The notes under the pieces were generated by a model that ran no database searches, had not been told where the DNA came from, and was given only the letters and a program-made list of their open reading frames with translations. DNA of 64,000 bases from Alectoria sarmentosa (lineage: Eukaryota; Ascomycota; Lecanoromycetes; Lecanorales; Parmeliaceae). How positions within the stretch are numbered: position 1 is the first letter of the stretch; each line of letters begins with the position of its first letter. A program made the translations under genes and the position numbers. The stretch is from positions 222,097 to 286,096 of the forward strand of contig WOGZ01000010.1 in the NCBI GenBank assembly GCA_009733775.1, written 5' to 3'. Shown here piece after piece: positions 58,105 to 64,000 of this stretch.

Positions 58105-60750
58105 AGTTGTTACAGACTCACAGAACAAGGTCTCACGCTTACTGCTTGGGCTTGGATTGGCGTCTATCTTATCAATGGGTAGCGATGGGCGGACTGGCGG
58201 ACATGCTCGCTTTTCGGGTGGAGCGGGAGCGATGCAGGGTTGACATTGACAGCATGGGGCCGCAGCGCACCGAGAGCAGTAGAAGCTGGGGATGAATATG
58301 CGAATTAGGGGCAGTGATGGCATAAGGCGGACATGATTTGTAGGCTAGAGAGGCAGAGTGCTTGCGAGTGCAGCAAGCAGCAAAGGATAAGAAACTTAAG
58401 CTTTCTACCCTGCACCGCAACCAACTTTTCAAGTACCGCTCGCAGCGAAAATAGACGTCAAACTCATACAAGGGAGAGATGCACGCGATCTCTGCCTCGG
58501 AACCAAAGTTACAGTGATGCTCATTCTCGGGCGTGGGCAAGACGGAAGTGCCTTGGCATGGGTCCTGTTCGGCTGGCAGGGGAGAGTGGTGGCATTCAGG
58601 TTGTCCTGGAAGTCAAAGGCGCCAAGCGCTCTGTCTACCTGCCCTTTAGAGGAAGAAAAAGCACAGGTTCGGTCATCCATGGCATGGGAATGTAAAGGAA
58701 ATTTTGTTGAGTGGGTGAGAAAAAGAATATATTATGCATCATTGTTGAGCTGTGAGTACTGTTGGCTACCAAGAATAGAGAAGAAAATTAATGATTGAGG
58801 TGCTCTTGTGTGAAATGACTTGGCTGATGGGTAGGATTGTTCCAGGTGAAATGACCTGTTGCGTCACTTGCTTATTAGCATGGTTCGTGACTGGAGGGAG
58901 ACAGTCGGTAAGTGATGCACATTCCGTCTGGCTGGAGCAGAGGAGGGCACGAGTAAGCAGAGATGAGGATGGGGAAGAGGAACAATTGGACCGCAACACG
59001 CTCTGTTCAAGGTTGCGGATGCTGAAAGGGATTCAGCAATTCTCCATGTGGGGCTTGGGGAAGGAAGAGACGAGCGAACCAGGTATTATTATAGCCTAAG
59101 GTATTAGGTAACTTACCTTGGTGAGAAGAGGCGGTCTAGGCTTTTCGCTTCTGACTTTCTCCCTCTTCTTCCGACCAAAGGTTGAAACTTTAAAGTAGTG
59201 GGGTTTCGTGATTCTAGTGCGTGAGAAGTCTTTCTACCTAGTCTCTCTACTTACCTTAAGGTACCTTAGTCTCTCTCCACCGGGCCTTCCCCTTTACACT
59301 CTAAGCTGTCAGCTGATCATTGCCGGCCTCGGCCATGGTCGCCTGCCGGGGAAGCCTTCAGGCTGATGCACCTCGTCTCCCGATTGTGGGGCTGTCGTCC
59401 TGCATCCAGGCAGTGTGGTGCAATGATGCAATGATGCGACTAAGAATGCAAGATACTTTACCCAAAAAAACCAAAAAAAGACATGAGCTAGGTATAATTC
59501 CTTGACTGCTCCGTCTGAGTTGTTACTTCTAGTGTCGAAGAGAAGGATTAAATCACTGTATCCTCCTTAGTCAGTCAATCCGTATTCCTGGGATCAATCG
59601 TGGACAAATCAAGTTTGATGCGACGAGTGATATGTGCTGTCATGTTTACATACGCGAGACAAAGTCGTACGTGGTGCGCATATGTCCGTTATTTGGGTAC
59701 AGGGATTCTCTCCTCTACTCCCTTGTTCCCTCCCTTTAGTCCCACTATCATGACTGACTTTTCTCTTTGTCATTCCCTCGAATAATAATAATGGTAATAA
59801 GAAAATGAATAAGAATGATAATAATAATGATAATCTGATTTGTTAGCTTTTTTCAATCCTTCCAGCTGGTGAAAAGGAAAATAACGCATTCATGATGGGT
59901 TTTACGAGAAAACAAGTCGAGCTAGTCGGTAAGGCGCGCGAGAACGGGCTGTTCTCCGGTAAGAGAGGAATAGAGAGCAGGGTTATACCATGTTGATCAC
60001 CCTTTTACCCTCTACTACTATCTTGATTGACTTCAGGAACAGGGAAGGTCAAGACGGCAGATACTGGATTTTCCTCACTAGCCACTCCAAAGGTCCGTGG
60101 CTTCCTACGGCTTCTCAGGCTCCCAGCCTTCCGTATTCCCAGAAAGACTGGGTCAAAATGGCAGCTCTGCCAATGGGATGCCTCCTCATCCCGACCCGCC
60201 CTCACTCATCCCCTGGGAGGAGCCAGGGCTCGCCACAAGTTGGATTGTGCTATTCCTACTGGTCCCAACGGCCAAAACCTAACTAAAAAAACATCAAGTC
60301 CTGCAGAGAACAAAAAGGCTGCTTCAGGCCGTGACACTTCATCTTTCCTGCTACTATCCTTTTCCGTCCCTGCTTACGTGCCATACCTATAACCCACACC
60401 CGTTTCTAACACGCTCCCTTACGCTTCTGAGCTCGACATGTTTGTTGCACCTTCCCACCATTTCAATTGAGTAAGAGATTCGGCATTCGCTATTCTGGTA
60501 AGCTTGGATCGACGTACCTGTACGAATTGGCCCTCCGCCATTGGCTGTCGTTGCGACTTGTCTTTGCTACACCTTGCTGATCCCCCCAAATAGACCTCGT
60601 CGCGCAACCCTTTCGCCTTCCGAAACAAGTTTGGGGACAAGTTCGGACAGACTAGACGGACAGAACAGACAGCGCATCTTTATACCAAACGCCATGCCTG
60701 CCCTCTTCTTCCTTCTCTAGCACCACAAAGCTCTGCTGCGGCGTTAAAAG
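58105..60750. other. Intergenic, 2.6 kb, with an AT-rich microsatellite
   Basis: This lies between PNK1 and the last gene. A trinucleotide AAT/ATA-rich tract lies at 59781-59836. Pyrimidine-rich and poly-A runs occur (59460-59480). Reading frames up to 122 codons on both strands lack any family likeness. The part near 60400-60750 is probably the leader of the next gene. Confidence 0.45.
59781..59836. repeat. AAT/ATA microsatellite, imperfect
   Basis: Runs of AATAATAATAAT, ATAAG and GATAATAATAATGATAAT are seen directly. This is the only AT-rich simple repeat of note in the window. Confidence 0.85.
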
Positions 60751-62478
60751 ATGCGTGGTCGCGAATTGAAACCGCTCATGCTGCCACAGCTGGTAGAGGC
60801 GCGCAGTAAAGAGGGAGGGAATGGGGCAATGGATTCTTCCAATCCAACAGCACTCGGAAATCACCTTTCGCGCTCCTCTACCCTGTCCGAGTATCCTTCT
60901 CCCACCACTCCAACGTTTTCCCTGAGAGGCCACTCCAGGCTTCCGAGCTCAGCTTCTTCTGCCCCGTCGTCGCCTAACATGCGCGAATCTATTGAACCCT
61001 TCGGCTCGGCAAGTCGACCTTTGACCGACGTCAAGGAAGAGCCTCAAGACAAGGACGAAGACTACCAAATGGTTGATGGTATTGAGGAATATCGTATCAG
61101 CGAAGGTAATAGACACCATTCCCATATCTCACGCGAGTCCTGTCGTCGTGGAATCTTCTTCGTGTGCTAAGCACACAGTACAGATGAAGCCTTCCCAGAT
61201 ATTCCGGACCAAGAATGGATTATCAGCCAAGCTGGGGGTCCTCATTTTTCATCTGCGTATGACTTTGAGGAAGACACGCTGGATAGCGAGTTTGCGCCGA
61301 ACCCTCGTGCCAAGAGACGACGTGCCGATAGCGCCCCTCTGAGTCCCATCGACGGTCTCACCTCGCGCTTTGGGTCAAGAATGCCATCTTTGTCTCGAAA
61401 ATGGCGGTCAAGGAAAGCGTCGCCCAACGCCTCCGTGCCCGATCGATCTCAAGAGCCAAGCTTGTCCCGCGCCAATTCTGTCCGAACCACGCGAAGTCGT
61501 GCGCCTTCGCTGACAGGCTCGACGATGGACGCCGTTGAGACAAGAGGCATCCAGCTCCCCCCAACGCCAACCAAAAGTGCGTACGACGAAAGCTTTGAGG
61601 AGTCCTGCCTTACTCCCGTTGACGTGGAAAAGGCAAACGCTTTCGAAGAGGGCGTTGTCAACCACGATGCAAAACCAACGACTCCTCTTCTCCCTCCCAT
61701 CATGACCCAAATCCCTGCGCATATCAAGGACGTGCCCTACCAATCTCCGTTGCATTCGCCCAGTGTTGCCGATCCCGAAGCCTCATCTGTGATGAACAGC
61801 CCACTGCCTACACCACGAACAGCCGGCCTGCCATCCCCTCCTCTCTCCTCAAGACCTTCGATATCCTCCTTCCACCGCCAACGTGGCTTGGGACCGGTCT
61901 CGCCGTCGTCAGAGATCCCGCCCATGCTTATTGAGACCCCCAACGACTCTTGGGCTGACCAGCTCGGTCATGCCAACTTCAGCATTGAGCCGGTACCTTA
62001 CGTACCTAAGCAGAGTACTCTTGCAGCTCACAAACAGTTGCGCGCTGATTGGGACACTGCACGTCAAAATTACTTGAACCACCTCGAGCGCATCGGCGAG
62101 CACTATGGTGCAACCTCCAAGATCTACCGCCTTACGGAACACAAGTGGGCAGAGACCGACGCAGAATGGAAGCGCAATGCTGATCTGTGCCTGTCTCACG
62201 CCGCGGAGACGACGGAAACCACCATGTCGCTTAGTCAAAGCGATCTCGTGCCTGAACCTTTCATGACACCACTGGTGAAGATACCCTCCCTCAATGGGCC
62301 AAAGAGCAAGGGCAAGTTGTTGGGCGAGGAAGGCATCGTGGGCCCAATGGAGCAATTGCCATCTATGATTCAGCAGCCCCAGAGACGGAAGCGGAAGCTA
62401 GCCTTCTTCCGCTGGGTGCAGGGTGTCTGGCCCGCTGGCTCGGCAGTGTTTGGGAGAAGCCTTTCTTCAAGTTCTTGA
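60751..62478 (+). CDS. Conserved Ser/Pro-rich Pezizomycotina protein
   Basis: Exons are 60751-61105 and 61184-62478 with a 78-nt intron (GTAATA..TACAG), giving 549 residues. The ATG at 60829 (MDSSNPTALGNHLSRSSTLS) may be the real start, because the first 26 residues look like leader sequence; that gives 523. The gene belongs to a common fungal family known only by its proline/serine richness. Recognisable parts are an acidic segment DVKEEPQDKDEDYQM and KRRRADSAPLSPIDGLTSRF. A helical C-terminal third follows (LRADWDTARQNYLNHLERIG, then YRLTEHKWAETDAEWKRN), and a basic-hydrophobic end RKRKLAFFRWVQGVWP. The basic KRRR motif may be a nuclear signal. No enzyme motif is present; function is unknown. 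Confidence 0.85.
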
Positions 62479-63190
62479 TCAAATGCTCCACACCTGACAG
62501 CACATCCACTACCATTCATCTGTACATACAACCATTTCACGACCATCGACGACGACAACAACAACGACGCCTAGAATTGAGAATCTCCAACGCCGGCAGC
62601 CCGGCGAGATGCCTCGTGACGCTCCTTACAACGACGCTCCCTGCATCACGACTTTCATTTGTCTGATCAATCAATCCTCCTTGATTTTTAATGCTTCCTA
62701 ATACCATGGCAGCCTGGCCAGTACACCGATATCCAACCGAATGCGACGGCGTCCTAGACGGTACACCGGGACGTTTTTGCTCCACACGGACAGCGCGAGC
62801 GCCGTTTGAAGAGGCGAGGCCGCAAGGCACGGACCGGGGCGGCTGTGTAAGGGTAGACAGGGGACGGGAAATGTAGGGGAGGGGATCAAGAGAGGCACAA
62901 TGTCATCTTGGCGAACTCGATAAAGTCTTGACAGACAATTCTTAAAAAGTCCTCTTCACAAACAATCCACGCCTTCCAAAATTCCTCGAGCCTTGAGAAT
63001 ACTGCCCCAAAACCTCGGCCAAACTTGCCTCCTTCCTGCCCAAACAACAAGGAAAAAAATAAAAAATAAACCAACAAGAAACCCAGTCGGTCCCTTTTGG
63101 TTTCTTCGCCATCGTCGTCGCATGCTCCCCTCGCTGCACAACACCAACTCTCTCAACTATTTGAATCAAAATAACCCCCCAGTGTTCTTC
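62479..63190. other. Intergenic 3' flank, right side
   Basis: This is about 700 bp after the last gene. Short frames on both strands (for example 62537-62830 minus) show no family likeness. The following kilobase is simple sequence. Confidence 0.45.
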
Positions 63191-63199
63191 CAACCACCC

Positions 63200-63560
63200 A
63201 TATCTCATCTCATCTCATCTCATCTCCCCTGTCTCATCTCATCTCCCCTCCCTCCTTCTCCTCCCTCTTTCCCTCCTTCCCTCTCTCCCTTCCTCTCCTC
63301 CCTCCCCTTTCCTCCCTTTTTTCCTTCCTCTCCCTCTCCCCTCTCCTTCTTCCCCTCTCCTTTTTTTTTCCCTTCCTCTCCCTTTTCTCCCTCTCCCTTT
63401 TTTTTCTTCCTGTTTCCCTTCCCCCCTCCCTTTCCTTTTTTTCTGTTTTCCTTCCCCCCTCCCTTCCTCCATCCCTCCGTCCTCCCTTCACCTCCCCAAA
63501 AATCCAAAAATCCAAAAATCCACCAAACTCCTTTCCTTCCATTCCTTCCACTCACTCATT
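63200..63560 (+). repeat. Polypyrimidine tract beginning with TCTCA repeats
   Basis: About 360 bases are almost purely C and T on the plus strand. They start with tandem TCTCA units (63202-63245), continue as CCCTTCC/CCCTTTTT-rich sequence and end in CATT/CACT-type short repeats (to about 63580). A GA-rich antisense frame here (63220-63555) is an artefact of composition. Confidence 0.95.
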
Positions 63561-63720
63561 CACTCACTCACTCATTCCTCCACTCAAAACCACCCCATTC
63601 CCCCTCTCGAAACTTCTCAGCTATGTACATACGCACCATTGCGTTTCTTCCCCGTTTCCGTCTCCGTCTCCGCTCGCTCGCTCGCTCTAAGCGGCTGACT
63701 GGCTAGGTTTTTTGCTAATA

Positions 63721-63850
63721 CGAGATGAGATGAGATGAGATGGAATGGGATGGGATGGGATGGGATGGGATGGGATGGGATGGGATGGTATGAGATTAAA
63801 TGAGATGGGATGGTATGGGATGGATATCCGCCTGGTGGGATGGGATGGGA
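63721..63850 (+). repeat. Pentamer array TGAGA to TGGGA
   Basis: Four TGAGA units pass into at least seven perfect TGGGA units, followed by diverged units (TGGTA, TGAGA) up to about 63850, interrupted once by TGGATATCCGCC. The sequence is read directly. Confidence 0.95.
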
Positions 63851-63879
63851 GATACGATCCTCTCGCGCATACATACGGT

Positions 63880-63984
63880 GTAAGGGGAAGAAATGGGGGG
63901 AAGGGAGGAGGAGGGAGAGGGGGGGGGAAAGGGGGAAGGGAGGAGGAGGAGGAAGGGGAAGAAGTGGGGAAGGAGGAGTTGGCA
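63880..63984 (+). repeat. Polypurine tract with G runs
   Basis: About 100 bases are almost only A and G on the plus strand, with runs of six to nine G. This is the opposite strand bias to the polypyrimidine tract 400 bp to the left. Confidence 0.92.
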
Positions 63985-64000
63985 GTTCAGACTCGGGGGG

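Noticed and set aside
63220..63555. Minus-strand frames of 77-111 codons made of Gly, Lys, Glu and Arg
   Set aside because: They are the translation of a polypyrimidine/polypurine tract, open in several frames at once.
1..64000. tRNA, rRNA, CRISPR, prophage or transposon genes
   Set aside because: I looked for B-box-like GGTTCRANNCC on both strands, repeat-spacer arrays, transposase or reverse-transcriptase motifs and terminal repeats, and found none.

Overview
The window is nuclear DNA of a filamentous ascomycete (Pezizomycotina); I cannot fix the class. The evidence is: short spliceosomal introns, mostly about 47-80 nt, with GT..AG ends and CTRAY-like branch points; about one gene per 3.5 kb on both strands with no operon logic; ascomycete housekeeping families; and long Ser/Pro-rich proteins of the kind restricted to this group. 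I see no virus, transposon, plasmid, CRISPR array, rRNA or tRNA gene.

Layout from left to right. Minus strand: a kelch-propeller single-pass membrane protein cut by the left edge (1-2934), the ubiquitin chain elongation factor UFD2 (3399-6917) and an Hlj1/DNAJB12-type ER J-protein (7906-9101). Plus strand: a small membrane protein, probably Aim19-like (9430-9897). Minus strand: a CRAL-TRIO + RhoGAP protein (10257-12421), a conserved fungal protein of unknown role (13845-14696) and the inner nuclear membrane protein Ima1 (15360-17868). Then ALG14 (18419-19258, +), a CaMKK/SNF1-activating-type kinase (19729-23742, -), an almost featureless 3-kb spacer, a steroid 5-alpha-reductase-family enzyme (26717-27703, -) divergent from cobalamin-independent methionine synthase MET6 (28237-30736, +), and two convergent disordered Ser-rich proteins (31431-34523 + and 35158-38088 -).

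The right half holds a RUS/DUF647-family gene with eight exons, two of them microexons (38938-41195, +), an RGS-domain protein (43084-44332, +), a tandem pair of F-box-like genes of which the first is a pseudogene (46474-50130, +), MLH3 (50891-53687, -), a Ser-rich orphan (54200-55627, +), polynucleotide kinase/phosphatase (56270-58104, +, nine exons) and a conserved Ser/Pro-rich protein (60751-62478, +). The last kilobase is strongly strand-asymmetric simple sequence: a polypyrimidine tract, TGAGA/TGGGA pentamer arrays and a polypurine tract.

The genes do not form a pathway. They are independent cell-biology genes: protein quality control (UFD2, J-protein), N-glycosylation (ALG14), DNA repair and meiosis (MLH3, PNKP), signalling (RGS, RhoGAP, kinase), nuclear envelope (Ima1) and methionine synthesis (MET6). 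I reconstructed the exon structures by hand from reading frames, splice signals and remembered family motifs, and they close in frame arithmetically. I found no convincing undescribed multi-gene system. The points most worth checking are the RUS microexons with a GC-AG intron, a Gly in place of the catalytic Glu of the MLH3 ATPase, the decaying F-box duplication, a 64-bp direct repeat downstream of MET6, and recurrent AAG splice acceptors.
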